A stretch of 64,000 nt of DNA from JBBPZA01 sp963728925 (GCA_963728925.1 CAVSMB010000002.1:199070-263069); one strand, 5' to 3'. Counted from the first letter of the stretch, positions 45,834 to 54,746 are shown. Notes: a model not told the origin generated them from the sequence alone. Program-made: numbers and translations.

Positions 45834-46763
45834 ATGGTCACTCGAATGGGTCATATGGGATTGCGCGTCCGGGATCTCGACGCGGCGGTCGAGTTCCAGC
45901 GCCAGGTCATCGGCATGGTCGAGACCGAGCGGTGGGCCGGCGCTGCGTACCTCACGTGCAACGAGCGTCACCACGAGCTGATACTGATCGAGGACCCCGT
46001 TCACCGCGGCTACGACCACGTCGGGCTCGAGGTGCCCGACGCCCAGGCGCTCGAGGACGCCCGGCGCCGCGTGGTCGCGTCGGGCGGGAGCGTGCTCGGC
46101 GACGTCTACGACGGCGAGCCCGGCATCGACTGCGCCCTGCGCGTCCAGGGCCCGGGCGGGCACGTGTTCAAGCTCTTCTGCGGAATGGAGACCGCCCAGG
46201 TGCTCGAGCCGGGCGACCGGCCGATCAAGTTCGAGCACGCATCGGTGAAGGCGCGGAACCCGCGACCGGTCGAGCGCTTCCTGGAGGACGGCCTGGGGTT
46301 CAAGTTCAGCGACCGCATGGGTTCGCTCGCGAGCTGGTGGCACTGCGACGCCGACCACCATGGCATGGCGGTCGTCCGAGCCCCGAAGCACGAGCTGTCC
46401 CACTACGCCTACGCCTATCCGGATCTGAGCGTGATGGGCCGGGTCGCCGACCGGCTCAAGCGCCACCGCGACCAGAAGCTCATCTGGGGAATCTCGCGCC
46501 ACGGCCCCGGCAACAACCACTTCGCCTACTTCCACGACAACGACGGCGCGATGATCGAGCTCTGCTCGGACCTCGCGCAGATGCCGCCGATCGGCGACTA
46601 CAAGGCGCGCAAGTTTCCGGTCGACCCCACGACGATCAACCAGTGGGGCGGGCCGCCTCCCTTGAAATTCCTGCTCACCGGCTATCCGATCGCCCCGCCC
46701 GACCCCGGGCCGCCGGCGTGGGCGAAGCGTCCGGAACCGACCGCCACGACCGTCGGGAGCTAG
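45834..46763 (+). CDS. Extradiol ring-cleavage dioxygenase (type I, VOC fold)
   Basis: 309 residues from ATG 45834; ATG 45846 possible. Two VOC modules: MGHMGLRVRDLDAAVEFQRQVIG and IKFEHASVKARNPRPVERFL, with Fe(II) ligands expected at His of CDADHHGMAVVR and Glu of DNDGAMIELCSDL, plus His of GNNHFAYF nearby for catalysis. Catechol-type substrates. 32-base gap after the FAA hydrolase. Substrate cannot be fixed from sequence. Confidence 0.88.
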   Translation: MVTRMGHMGLRVRDLDAAVEFQRQVIGMVETERWAGAAYLTCNERHHELILIEDPVHRGYDHVGLEVPDAQALEDARRRVVASGGSVLGDVYDGEPGIDCALRVQGPGGHVFKLFCGMETAQVLEPGDRPIKFEHASVKARNPRPVERFLEDGLGFKFSDRMGSLASWWHCDADHHGMAVVRAPKHELSHYAYAYPDLSVMGRVADRLKRHRDQKLIWGISRHGPGNNHFAYFHDNDGAMIELCSDLAQMPPIGDYKARKFPVDPTTINQWGGPPPLKFLLTGYPIAPPDPGPPAWAKRPEPTATTVGS

Positions 46764-46785
46764 CGCCATGCCGAGCACAGCCAGA

Positions 46786-46803
46786 CCGCTGAGCGCTCAG
46801 CGG
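46786..46803. terminator. Perfect palindrome between convergent genes
   Basis: CCGCTGAGCGCTCAGCGG lies between the dioxygenase stop (46763) and CorA stop (46797), overlapping the latter. A perfect 18-bp palindrome; likely two-way terminator, though as a hairpin its loop is tight. Confidence 0.4.
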
Positions 46804-47771
46804 CGGCCCGGCCTCCGATCGTCGCCGATGAGAAAGCGGCGCGCCAACAGACGCCAGCACAGCAGCGCCAGCGCGATGGGAACGACGATTCCGACTAGCC
46901 AGAACGCGATCTGGGTGTCGATCTGATCGATCATCCACCCGAAGTTCATGCCGAAGAACCCCGTGAGGAACGTGAGCGGCGCGAAGATCGTCGCCAGCAG
47001 GCTGATCAGGTAGGCCCGCTCGTTCAGCTGTAGATCCAGCAGCATCCCGGCGCCGTTCGCGGCGGCGTCGACCGAGGCCACCAACCGGTTGACCTGCTCG
47101 TTCACACGCTCGAAGTACGGCTCGTCGCGAGTGTCGAAGCCGGGGAGGGTTCCGATCTCTACGCCCACCCGCTGGACAACCGCTTGCTCGGCCCCCACCC
47201 AGCGCCTCATTGCCGCGAGCCGAGCGCCCGCGTCCCGCAGTGTCGTCTTTGGTACCTGCGGGCCATCCTCGTCGATCGATGTCGAGGCAAGAGCATCGAG
47301 CCTCAGCTCGACCTCCTCCAGCGCCCTGAAGGTGCTGGTGAGCATCGCGTCGACGACGGAATAGACGGCGTATCGCTTGCTCCGTTCCTCCGGCAGATCG
47401 GGAGCGAGGACTGCCGGCAGCGACACACGCTCATCGTGGAGCGTCACCAGGTATTCGCCGGTGACCAGGACATGAACCTTGACCGGCCGCAAGCGGTACG
47501 CGGCCTCGTCGGCCGGCGTCTCCGACTCGACATAGCAGCGCAACGCGAAGACCACGGACTCTCCATCGGCGTGGAACGCCCGGGAGAAGTAGGCGTCGGC
47601 GGAACGGCGCAGAGCCCGAACCGCGGCCTCAGACAAATCGAGCGCCTCGCGCAGTTCGTCAAGCGTCGTTTCGCTGAGCGAGACGTCGAGCCAGAAGAAA
47701 CTCCCCCGCGCGCGCAGGCCGGCGATACGGTCTCGAGCGGCGCCGTCGAGCCCGTAGAAGACCTCCGTCAC
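46797..47771 (-). CDS. corA: CorA-family magnesium/cobalt transporter
   Basis: 324 residues from ATG 47771. Large soluble N-terminal domain with long helices (SKRYAVYSVVDAMLTSTFRALEEVEL), then two C-terminal helices: YLISLLATIFAPLTFLTGFFGMNFGW with the GMN signature, and IAFWLVGIVVPIALALLCW. Pentameric divalent-cation channel. Basic C-terminus. Alone on its strand. Confidence 0.92.
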   Translation of the reverse strand: MTEVFYGLDGAARDRIAGLRARGSFFWLDVSLSETTLDELREALDLSEAAVRALRRSADAYFSRAFHADGESVVFALRCYVESETPADEAAYRLRPVKVHVLVTGEYLVTLHDERVSLPAVLAPDLPEERSKRYAVYSVVDAMLTSTFRALEEVELRLDALASTSIDEDGPQVPKTTLRDAGARLAAMRRWVGAEQAVVQRVGVEIGTLPGFDTRDEPYFERVNEQVNRLVASVDAAANGAGMLLDLQLNERAYLISLLATIFAPLTFLTGFFGMNFGWMIDQIDTQIAFWLVGIVVPIALALLCWRLLARRFLIGDDRRPGRR

Positions 47772-47777
47772 GACCTC

Positions 47778-48050
47778 TCAGACTAGGCTCGCGACAGGAC
47801 GCTTCGGTAAGCCGGGCGCCAGCTCGGGCGCGGCCAGCGCCTGCGCGATCGCCCGGTAGCTCTTGCGGTTGAAGACGAGGCCGACGTGGCTCCCGGTCAC
47901 CTCGACGCACTCCGCGTAGAGGACGAGCTGGGCCTGCCAGCGCACCACGCCGTCGCCCTTGGAGTAGATGCTGGTCAGGCGGACGCGGTCATCCGGGAAC
48001 GGCGCCCAGAAGCCGTCGGCGAACGCGCACCGGCACCGGTAGGTGAGGCA
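47778..48050 (-). pseudogene. Alpha/beta hydrolase C-terminal fragment
   Basis: CAFADGFWAPFPDDRVRLTS, IYSKGDGVVRWQAQLV and VEVTGSHVGLVFNRKSYRAI form the last part of an alpha/beta hydrolase: the Asp of SKGDGVV and His of TGSHVGL are the second and third triad members. The nucleophile Ser and everything before are missing; upstream text is unrelated. Its stop is six bases from the CorA start. Confidence 0.65.
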
Positions 48051-48089
48051 TCCTCGCGCCGGGCGGCCTTCGCCAGATCGCCGATGACG

Positions 48090-48262
48090 GCGCGATCCTC
48101 GTGCGCCCGGACCGCTACGAGGGGACGCTCGACCTGGACCAGGACCCCGCGATCGAGCTGACGATCGACGCGGGCAGCTCGACACGAAGAACTAGCTGCG
48201 CGACAAGCACCTGCGTTCCGAGGACTTCTTCGACGTCGAGCACAGTCCCGAGGTCCGGTTCG
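48090..48262 (+). pseudogene. YceI-family fragment with frameshift and stop
   Basis: YEGTLDLDQDPAIELTID, then after a lost base LDTKN, an in-frame TAG at 48193-48195 where YceI has Lys, LRDKHLRSEDFFDVEHSPEV and RFV. This is the middle of a YceI lipocalin-like isoprenoid-binding protein. No start, no end; a dead gene. Confidence 0.65.
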
Positions 48263-48396
48263 TGAAGGAGTCACCGGCTGGCCGCCCGCGTACGCGATGG
48301 ACCGCGACCACGTCGAGCTCATCGCGCTTCTGCCGAATCGAGTGAGAACATATGTTCGCACAAGGGGATGACGGATCGAGCCTAGACTCTCCTTAC

Positions 48397-48468
48397 GCCC
48401 CCATGGTGTAACGGCTAGCACGGTGGCCTTTCACGCCGCTAGTACGGGTTCGAGTCCCGTTGGGGGTA
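48397..48468 (+). tRNA. tRNA-Glu (anticodon UUC)
   Basis: Acceptor GCCCCCA pairs with TGGGGGT, with discriminator A; T-arm ACGGGTTCGAGTCCCGT. Anticodon stem GTGGC/GCCGC encloses CTTTCAC, anticodon TTC. CCA not encoded. It borders a stretch of pseudogene fragments (47778-48262). Confidence 0.95.
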
Positions 48469-48593
48469 CTGGGCTCGCCTCGGCGGCCGCACAGCGAGCC
48501 ACGCGCTTCCGAGAAGACCCGGGCGAGGCCCAGCAAGGCGGCGAGGAGCACGAGCGACGCCTTGGTGAAGGCGGCACTCGGTACCCTCGCCCC

Positions 48594-49487
48594 ATGACCG
48601 TCGCGGGGCTCACCGTGGACCGGCACGAGTCCGCCGAAGGGTTCTGGGAGATGACGCGTCGGCCCGCGCACCCGTCGCTCGCGGCCTACGTCCGCCACTA
48701 CGTCGGCTGGCGCGAGCGCACGCGACTTCCGCTCCGGCGCCGCGAGGTCCCGATGGCCGGGATCCACATGATCATCAGCTTCGGCCCGGCCACCCATCTC
48801 CTGGACCCGGGCGACCCCTCGGCGCGTTCGCGCCGGCACGTCAGCTTCGTGCCCGGCCTGCACGATGCTCTCTCGCTCATCGAGACCGATGGCGAGGGGT
48901 ACGGGCTCGAGGCCGAGCTCACCCCGCTCGGCGCCCGCCGCATCCTCGGCATTCCTATGCACGAGCTCTCCAATTGCGTGACCGACCTGGATGACCTGCT
49001 CGGCGGCCGCGCGGCGGCGCTCCTGACCGAGCGGCTCTACGAGGCCGCCGGCTGGCCCGAGCGCTTCGATCTGCTCGAGGCGGTCTTCGCGGGGCGCGTC
49101 GCGGAGGGCCCGGCTCCGCGTCCCGACGTCGAATGGGCGTGGCGACGCCTCGAGCAGACCGACGGGGCCGTCCCGGTCGGCACGCTGGCCGGCGAGCTGG
49201 GTTGCAGCCGGCGGCACCTGACCGTCCGCTTCCGCGAGGAGGTCGGCCTGCCGCCCAAGGCGCTGGCGCGCGTGCTGCGCTTCCAGCGGGCGATCGCGAT
49301 CCTCCGGGAGGACGGCGCGCACGGGTCCGACGGAGGCGAGCGGGCGCCGTGGGCCCAGGTCGCGCACGCGTGCGGCTACTACGACCAGCCCCACCTCAAC
49401 CGCGAGTTCCGCGCCTTCGCCGGGCTCTCCCCCGGAGAGTTCGCCGCGCGGCTGCTGCCCGGCGGCGGCGGGATCTCGGGCGACTGA
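48594..49487 (+). CDS. AraC-family transcriptional regulator
   Basis: 297 residues from ATG 48594. N-terminal DUF6597-like ligand domain (RRPAHPSLAAYVRHYVGW, MAGIHMIISFG); C-terminal double helix-turn-helix: VGTLAGELGCSRRHLTVRF, PPKALARVLRFQRAI, VAHACGYYDQPHLNREFRAF, SPGEFAA. Followed 89 bases later by a VOC-family gene on the same strand, its likely target. Effector unknown. Confidence 0.88.
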   Translation: MTVAGLTVDRHESAEGFWEMTRRPAHPSLAAYVRHYVGWRERTRLPLRRREVPMAGIHMIISFGPATHLLDPGDPSARSRRHVSFVPGLHDALSLIETDGEGYGLEAELTPLGARRILGIPMHELSNCVTDLDDLLGGRAAALLTERLYEAAGWPERFDLLEAVFAGRVAEGPAPRPDVEWAWRRLEQTDGAVPVGTLAGELGCSRRHLTVRFREEVGLPPKALARVLRFQRAIAILREDGAHGSDGGERAPWAQVAHACGYYDQPHLNREFRAFAGLSPGEFAARLLPGGGGISGD

Positions 49488-49576
49488 CGCCAGCGGTCAC
49501 ATTCCTCCAAGACGTCGCGGCGACGCAGGCGTAGCCTCGTCCACGACGCTCCCACCGACCCCGAGGAGGTCATCCG

Positions 49577-49987
49577 ATGCCCGAGACTCAAAGCCCCGGA
49601 AGCACGCGAACCGTGACCATGTACCCGACCCTGCGCTACCGCGATGCCGGCGCGGCGATCGCCTGGCTCGGCGAGGCCTTCGGCTTCGAGCGCCAGCTCG
49701 TCGTCCCTGGCGAGGATGGGCGCGTCGTCCACGCCGAACTGCGTCTCGGAGACGGCATAGTCATGCTCGGCAGCGTGAGCGACGGCAGCGACGGGCGGCT
49801 CGCGCACCCGGAGGGCACCACCGGCGTGTACGTCGCCCTCGATGACGTCGATGCGCTCTACGCGCGGGCGCGGGCAGCCGGCGCGCCGATGGTGCGCGAC
49901 AAGCAGGAGACCGACTACGGCTCGACCGAGTTCACGACCCGCGACCCCGAGGGCAACACCTGGAGCTTCGGCACCTACCGCCCGTGA
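49577..49987 (+). CDS. VOC-family (glyoxalase/bleomycin-resistance-type) protein
   Basis: 136 residues, GAGGAGG upstream at 49562-49568. YPTLRYRDAGAAIAWLGEAFGF, HAELRLGDGIVMLGS, GVYVALDDVDALYARARAAG, EFTTRDPEGNTWSFGTYRP: the paired beta-alpha-beta-beta-beta modules of YcdZ/PhnB-like VOC proteins. Probably metal-binding; substrate unknown. Possible operon with the AraC gene before it. Confidence 0.88.
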   Translation: MPETQSPGSTRTVTMYPTLRYRDAGAAIAWLGEAFGFERQLVVPGEDGRVVHAELRLGDGIVMLGSVSDGSDGRLAHPEGTTGVYVALDDVDALYARARAAGAPMVRDKQETDYGSTEFTTRDPEGNTWSFGTYRP

Positions 49988-50035
49988 CGGCCACTCGGCT
50001 GCGGTGACGGCGGCCCGGCTCGGCGCACCACTCGC

Positions 50036-52027
50036 TCAGGCCGTGGCCGACAGCGCGAGCCCGTCCGCGATCACCGCGACGAGCGCCTCGACCGCACGTG
50101 CATCGAACTGCCGGCCGGCCAGGCGCCGGCACTCCGCTATCGCCTCGGCCGGCTGCATCCGCGGGCTGTACGGGCGCAGGGCGGTCATGACGTCGTAGGC
50201 GTCGGCAACGGCCATCAGCGCAGCGCCCTCGGGGATCTCGCCCGCCCCGAGGCCGTAGGGATAGCCGAGCCCGTCCGGGCGCTCGTGGTGCCCGCGCACC
50301 CACTCGACCTGCTCGGGCGCGAGCACGTCGGAGACGATCTCCGCGCCGATCGCGGCGTGGCGCTGAATCTCGTCGTACTCCTCCTTCGTCAGCGGCCCGG
50401 GCTTGAGGAGGATCTCGTCCGCGACCCCGATCTTGCCGACGTCGTGGACGAGGGCAGCCTCGTAGAGCATGGCGATTCGGTCCGGGCTCCAGCCGCGGAG
50501 GTGCGCCATCGCCTCGGTGAGCGAGGCGACGCGCTCGGAGTGATGGCGGGTGGCGTGGTCCTTCGCGTCGATCGAGCGCGCCAGCGCCCGGATGCCGAGC
50601 AGCGCATGCGAGCGCTCGAGCTGGGCGGTGCGTTCCTCGGCCGAGAGCTCCTGCACCACGTCGGGGTCATAGATCCACGCGACGTCGCGGCCGTGGGCCT
50701 TGCTCCAATACAGCGCGCCGTCGGCGAAGCGCACGAGCGCGTCGGCGTCGACGGCCGTCTCGAGGTCCGACACGCCAGCCGATACCGTCACCTGGACGCC
50801 GTGGGGAAGCGTCGCGCGGGCGACGGCCGCACGGGCCCGCTCGATGATCGCCAGCGCGTCCATGTGCGCGCACTCGGGCAGCAGCACCGCGAACTCGTCG
50901 CCTCCGATCCGCGCGAGCACGTCCTCGTCGCGCAGCACCTCCGCCAGCTTTCCCGCGACCCCACCGAGGACCTGATCGCCGACCTGGTGGCCTTGGCTGT
51001 CGTTGACCTGCTTGAAGTGGTCGACGTCGAGCATCGCCAGGCTGAGACGGCGGCCGTGGCGAAGCGCGCGGCTGACCTCTGCGTGGAGGCGCTCGTGGAA
51101 GGACCGGTGGTTGAGGAGCCCGGTCAAGGGGTCGGTCGCGGCGCGCTCGGCCAGGCGCCCGCGGGCCTGCGCGTTCGTCACGGCCATGGCGACGAGATCG
51201 CCGAACTCGACCAGGCGCTCGGCCGACCCCTGGGAGAAAGCGCCGTAGCGCATCGAGGAGGTGACAAGCTGGCCCCAGTGGCGCCCGCTCACCCGGATCG
51301 GGGCGAGCACGAGGGAATCGGGGCGAAGCCACGCGGTCAGCGCAGGGTCGATCTCGCCGGTGCCACTGCCCACCACGGCCGGGCGACCGGAGTCCCGCAC
51401 CTCGGCGACGACCGAGCCCGGGGGCAGCTCGAGAATGTCACCCGCCGGCGCGAGCTCTGAACCCAGGCCCCAGGCGCCGACGATCTGGACGCGGTCCTCG
51501 CCGACCGCGCGCAGGACCGCGCCGCCATCGGCCTCCAGCAGCCGCGCGGCGTGCTCGGCGACGAGCCCGAAGACCTCGGGCGCCGGGGCCTCGCTCGCGA
51601 CCACGGTGGCCACCGTTCGCAAGGCGTCGAGGGCTTGCTCGGTGTGCTTGGCGGCCGTGACGTCGACCATGATCCCCTCCGTGCGGATCGGCCGCCCCTC
51701 GTCGTCGCGGACGATGTTCTCCTGGTCGCGGATCCAGCGCTGGCTGCCGTCCAGGGCGACGATCCGGTACTCGGCCCGGAACGGGCGCTCGGCCTCGTAA
51801 GCGTCGCGGATCTCTCGCGCGACCCGGAGGCGGTCCTCGGGATGGACACGGTCGATCCACACCGCGGAGGACGCAATGATCGCTTCGGGCTTGATGCCCA
51901 CGAGCTGCTCGATCTGCGGCGAGACGTAGAGCGTCGTCCCCTCGGGGTCCCACGCGCACGTGTAGACGACCACCGGCAGCTGCTCCACAGCCGAGCGAAA
52001 CTCGTCCACACATAGGCACGTCGGCAT
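50036..52027 (-). CDS. PAS-GAF-GGDEF-HD-GYP cyclic-di-GMP protein
   Basis: 663 residues from ATG 52027. PAS ~15-125 (VVYTCAWDPEGTTLYVSPQI, FRAEYRIVALDGSQRWIRDQ), GAF ~140-290, diguanylate cyclase ~300-460 with intact RIGGDEFAVLL near 371 and an I-site RDED five residues before it, then HD-GYP ~475-650 with HDVGKIGVADEILLKPGPLT near 527 and GHHERPDGLGYP near 580. Both synthesis and breakdown of c-di-GMP look catalytically possible, so sensor domains probably set the direction. No membrane segment. Confidence 0.93.
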   Translation of the reverse strand: MPTCLCVDEFRSAVEQLPVVVYTCAWDPEGTTLYVSPQIEQLVGIKPEAIIASSAVWIDRVHPEDRLRVAREIRDAYEAERPFRAEYRIVALDGSQRWIRDQENIVRDDEGRPIRTEGIMVDVTAAKHTEQALDALRTVATVVASEAPAPEVFGLVAEHAARLLEADGGAVLRAVGEDRVQIVGAWGLGSELAPAGDILELPPGSVVAEVRDSGRPAVVGSGTGEIDPALTAWLRPDSLVLAPIRVSGRHWGQLVTSSMRYGAFSQGSAERLVEFGDLVAMAVTNAQARGRLAERAATDPLTGLLNHRSFHERLHAEVSRALRHGRRLSLAMLDVDHFKQVNDSQGHQVGDQVLGGVAGKLAEVLRDEDVLARIGGDEFAVLLPECAHMDALAIIERARAAVARATLPHGVQVTVSAGVSDLETAVDADALVRFADGALYWSKAHGRDVAWIYDPDVVQELSAEERTAQLERSHALLGIRALARSIDAKDHATRHHSERVASLTEAMAHLRGWSPDRIAMLYEAALVHDVGKIGVADEILLKPGPLTKEEYDEIQRHAAIGAEIVSDVLAPEQVEWVRGHHERPDGLGYPYGLGAGEIPEGAALMAVADAYDVMTALRPYSPRMQPAEAIAECRRLAGRQFDARAVEALVAVIADGLALSATA

Positions 52028-52053
52028 CGAGGGCGCAGAGCTTGAGTGCGACG

Positions 52054-52380
52054 ATGTGGACGATGCCGACCCTCTTCGACGACGCCGAGCGGCGCGGCAG
52101 CCTTGCGCGGCTCGCCCCGCACCGCGGGGCCCCGTGGTGGCGCAGCCCGGCGGGCGAGCGCACGAGCCTGCCGGCGGTGCGCGCGGCGACGCCGCCCGAG
52201 GATCGCGCCGAGCTCGACGACGAGCACGCAGCGGCCGTCCACCGCATCGTCCGCGCAGCCCTGCGCGCGCACGACGCCGGCGACGCACGCGAGGCGCGCC
52301 GTCTGGCGCAGGCGGCGGCGCGGTTGTGCCAGGAGACCGTTGGGCTGTGGGGCTCGCCGGCGCTGCTGGCCGACCGGTGA
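52054..52380 (+). CDS. Hypothetical protein, helical C-terminus
   Basis: 108 residues from ATG 52054; ATG 52063 possible. MPTLFDDAERRGSLARLAPH, then a helical stretch with EHAAAVHRIVRAALRAHDAG and DAREARRLAQAAARLC. No family recognised. Divergent from the c-di-GMP gene by 26 bases, so the two could share regulation. Confidence 0.5.
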   Translation: MWTMPTLFDDAERRGSLARLAPHRGAPWWRSPAGERTSLPAVRAATPPEDRAELDDEHAAAVHRIVRAALRAHDAGDAREARRLAQAAARLCQETVGLWGSPALLADR

Positions 52381-52417
52381 CGGTCTATCTTCAGCCCGAG
52401 TGACCGATCGAGAGACC

Positions 52418-52885
52418 ATGAGCAGCGGCCACCACGACGGGAGCACACCCGCCTCAGCCCCGCTCACCGGCCGATGCATGTGCGGCGCCGTGCGCTTCGA
52501 GGTCACCCGCCCGCTGCTCGGGGCGATCTACTGCCACTGCAAGCGCTGCCAGCGGCGCACCGGGACCGCCTTCTCCGTGAGCGGGCTCACCGAGCCCGGC
52601 TCGATGCGGGTGACCGCGGGGGAGGACGTGGTCCGCTCCTGGGACCCAGCCGACGGTGGCTGGATCAAGGCCTTCTGCGGGGAGTGCGGCAGCCAGGTCT
52701 ACACCACCTCCTCGCGACGGCCGGAGCTTCAGAGCGTGCGGCTGGGAGCCCTGGACGAGGATCCCGGGATCCGGCCGAGCGCGCATCAGTTCACCGACTA
52801 CGCGGCGCCCTGGGAGCCGCTTCCCGACGACGGCCTGCCGTGCTTTCCCGAGCGGCGCCCGACCGAGACCCCGCCGCGCGACTAG
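52418..52885 (+). CDS. GFA-family protein (glutathione-dependent formaldehyde-activating-like)
   Basis: 155 residues from ATG 52418; GTG 52400 possible. Zinc cysteines: GRCMCGAVRFEV, YCHCKRCQRRTG and FCGECGSQVY (C-x-C, C-x-C-x2-C, C-x2-C). S-hydroxymethyl adduct chemistry is known for few members; actinobacteria lack glutathione, so the true thiol is unknown. Converges with the SDR gene, two bases apart. Confidence 0.88.
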   Translation: MSSGHHDGSTPASAPLTGRCMCGAVRFEVTRPLLGAIYCHCKRCQRRTGTAFSVSGLTEPGSMRVTAGEDVVRSWDPADGGWIKAFCGECGSQVYTTSSRRPELQSVRLGALDEDPGIRPSAHQFTDYAAPWEPLPDDGLPCFPERRPTETPPRD

Positions 52886-52886
52886 C

Positions 52887-53636
52887 TCACAGGCCTCGCA
52901 GCAGCCCTCCGTCCACCGGGATCGCCGCGCCGGTGACGTAGCTCGCCGGCTCGGAGCACAGGAAGGCCGCGACGGCGGCGAACTCCTCGGGCGTGCCGAG
53001 TCGTCCCACCGGCACGAGCTCGCGGGCCTGGGCCTCGGCCTCTTCGATGCTCGCGCTCATGTCCAGCGTGCGCTCGGTCTTGATCCGGCCGGTCAGCAGG
53101 GTGTTGAGGGTCACCCCGTCGGCGCCGACCTCGCGGGCGATGGTCTTGAAGGCGGCCACCGCGGCGCTGCGATGCGCGTTGGAGAGCATCAGCGCGGGGA
53201 TCGGCTCGCGCACCGAGGTCGAGGCGACGTTCACGACGCGGCCCCAGCCGCGCCGGCGCATCCCGGGCACGACGGCCTCGACGAGCTCGACCGCGAAGAG
53301 CACGAGATCGCGGTAGGCGGCCTCCCACTGGTCGCGGCCGAAGCCCAGCGGGTCCGCACTCGGGGGAGGGCCGCCTGTGTTGACCACGAGGATGTCGAGC
53401 GGGCCCAGCTCGCCCTCGACCGCCGCGACCAGCGCTCCGAGCGCGTCGAGGTCGGCGCTGTCGTGGACGAACGGGTGCGCACCGATCTCGCGGGCCGACG
53501 CCTCGATGCGCTCGCGCGAGCGCGAGGTGACAGCGACGCGGGCGCCCTCGGCGACGAGCGCGGAGGCGATCGCTCGCCCCAGGCCCTTGGACGCGCCGGT
53601 CACGAGCGCCGCCTTGCCGCGTATGCCGAGCTCCAC
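52887..53636 (-). CDS. SDR-family oxidoreductase, atypical catalytic site
   Basis: 249 residues. Cofactor site VTGASKGLGRAIASAL; VVNTGGPPP in place of NNAG; VNVASTSVREP with the catalytic Ser; C-terminal YVTGAAIPVDGG. The expected Tyr-x3-Lys is not found: the corresponding text is SNAHRSAAVAAFKT. This pattern occurs in a 3-oxoacyl-ACP reductase-like subgroup. Function undetermined. Confidence 0.85.
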   Translation of the reverse strand: MELGIRGKAALVTGASKGLGRAIASALVAEGARVAVTSRSRERIEASAREIGAHPFVHDSADLDALGALVAAVEGELGPLDILVVNTGGPPPSADPLGFGRDQWEAAYRDLVLFAVELVEAVVPGMRRRGWGRVVNVASTSVREPIPALMLSNAHRSAAVAAFKTIAREVGADGVTLNTLLTGRIKTERTLDMSASIEEAEAQARELVPVGRLGTPEEFAAVAAFLCSEPASYVTGAAIPVDGGLLRGL

Positions 53637-53645
53637 GGTGGCAGC

Positions 53646-54455
53646 CTAGAGGGAAGGGACGCTACGCGGGTGGCAGCCCGCGGAGCAGGCGCGCGAACAC
53701 GCCGCGCAGGGTCGCCTTGCCGTAGGCGTGGCTGCCTTGTGCGGTGGACAGACGGCCACGGCGACGCGCGTGGATCCCCGGCGCAGCAGAGCGACCTGAT
53801 GGTCCACGGCACCGGTGCCCGATCCCCAGCCGCCCTTGAAGTACAGCTCCCAGCCGGGCGGGCGCACCTCGCCGACCCCCCAGCGCTGGGAGGGCACCAC
53901 CTCGGCGAGCAGCCGCAGCGCGGTCGCGCGGTGACGCGCCACGACGTAGCGGTCGATGTCGAGGAAGAAGCCCGACTGGTCGCCGGCGTCGATGCGGCTC
54001 ATACCCCAAAAGTTCGCCGGGGCCGCCCAGAAGCGCCGCATACCCGCGCGGCGGGCCAGGCGCGTGAGGCCCCGCGCGCCGACGAAGCGCCGAATGCGCG
54101 TCGCGGCGACGTTGTCCGAGCGGCGGATCATCGGGCCGATCAGCGCCCGGTCGGCGGCGCGCAACGCGCGGCCGCGAACCCGCCGGTGGTCGAGGTAGGC
54201 GACGAGCAGCATCGCCTTGAGCACGGAGGCCGACGGCGCCGTGCGCCGCGCCCGGTAGCCCCACGAGCGGCCGGGCACGGTCACGCTGAAGCTCACCGAC
54301 CCGCGCCGCCCGACAGCGTAGTCCCGGGCGGCGTCCACATCGGGCCCCCAGCCGCGCGGAGCCTCGACCGCCGCGGCGGCCGGGGCGGCGACTAGCAAGG
54401 AGAGGACGAGGACGAGGGCGACGGCGATCGCGGCCGTGACACTCGGGCGAAGCAC
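53646..54455 (-). CDS. Secreted class A beta-lactamase-like serine hydrolase, C-terminal frameshift
   Basis: 269 residues. Signal peptide to AAPAAAA. Ser-x-x-Lys site is SVLK in TAPSASVLKAMLL; SDN motif in RRSDNVAATRI; KGG triad in YFKGGWGSGTG. After VAVAV near residue 235 the natural ending (LSTAQGSHAYGKATLRGVFA, RLLRGLPPA, stop at 53662) is in another frame; the actual frame ends in Cys/Arg-rich text at 53646. Either a real frameshift near 53750 or a sequence error. All catalytic motifs precede it. Substrate unknown: no evidence for antibiotic resistance. Confidence 0.75.
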   Translation of the reverse strand: MLRPSVTAAIAVALVLVLSLLVAAPAAAAVEAPRGWGPDVDAARDYAVGRRGSVSFSVTVPGRSWGYRARRTAPSASVLKAMLLVAYLDHRRVRGRALRAADRALIGPMIRRSDNVAATRIRRFVGARGLTRLARRAGMRRFWAAPANFWGMSRIDAGDQSGFFLDIDRYVVARHRATALRLLAEVVPSQRWGVGEVRPPGWELYFKGGWGSGTGAVDHQVALLRRGSTRVAVAVCPPHKAATPTARRPCAACSRACSAGCHPRSVPSL

Positions 54456-54486
54456 CGCGCGATGCTATCCCCGGGGCCGCGGCTAC

Positions 54487-54589
54487 GCGCCTTGCCCCGA
54501 CTACCATCGAGCCCCGGCTCGGCGCCTTGCCCCGACTACCATCGAGCCCCGGCTCGGCGCGTCGCCCCGACTACCATCGAGCCCCGGGA

Positions 54590-54591
<2 letters not shown>
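54487..54591 (+). repeat. Three 35-bp tandem repeats carrying a -10 box, before tRNA-Val
   Basis: Units at 54487-54521, 54522-54556 and 54557-54591; first two identical, third differs at a few positions. Each has CGACTACCATCGAGCCCCGG. TACCAT in the last unit lies about 14 bases before the tRNA 5' end, right for a -10 element, so the tRNA promoter was probably triplicated. Confidence 0.75.
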
Positions 54592-54662
<71 letters not shown>

Positions 54663-54721
54663 CTACCAAAGTCGCTGCAGTTTGATGTTTATCGGCGCAC
54701 TCCTCAGACGCGCCGACTCCC

Positions 54722-54746
54722 ATGGGTACCACAAATGGGTACCACA
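54722..54746. repeat. Direct repeat ATGGGTACCACA x2
   Basis: ATGGGTACCACA at 54722-54733 and 54735-54746, 60 bases after tRNA-Val. Such short direct repeats near a tRNA 3' end can be integrase or excisionase arm sites; no experiment or second site confirms this here. Confidence 0.4.
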
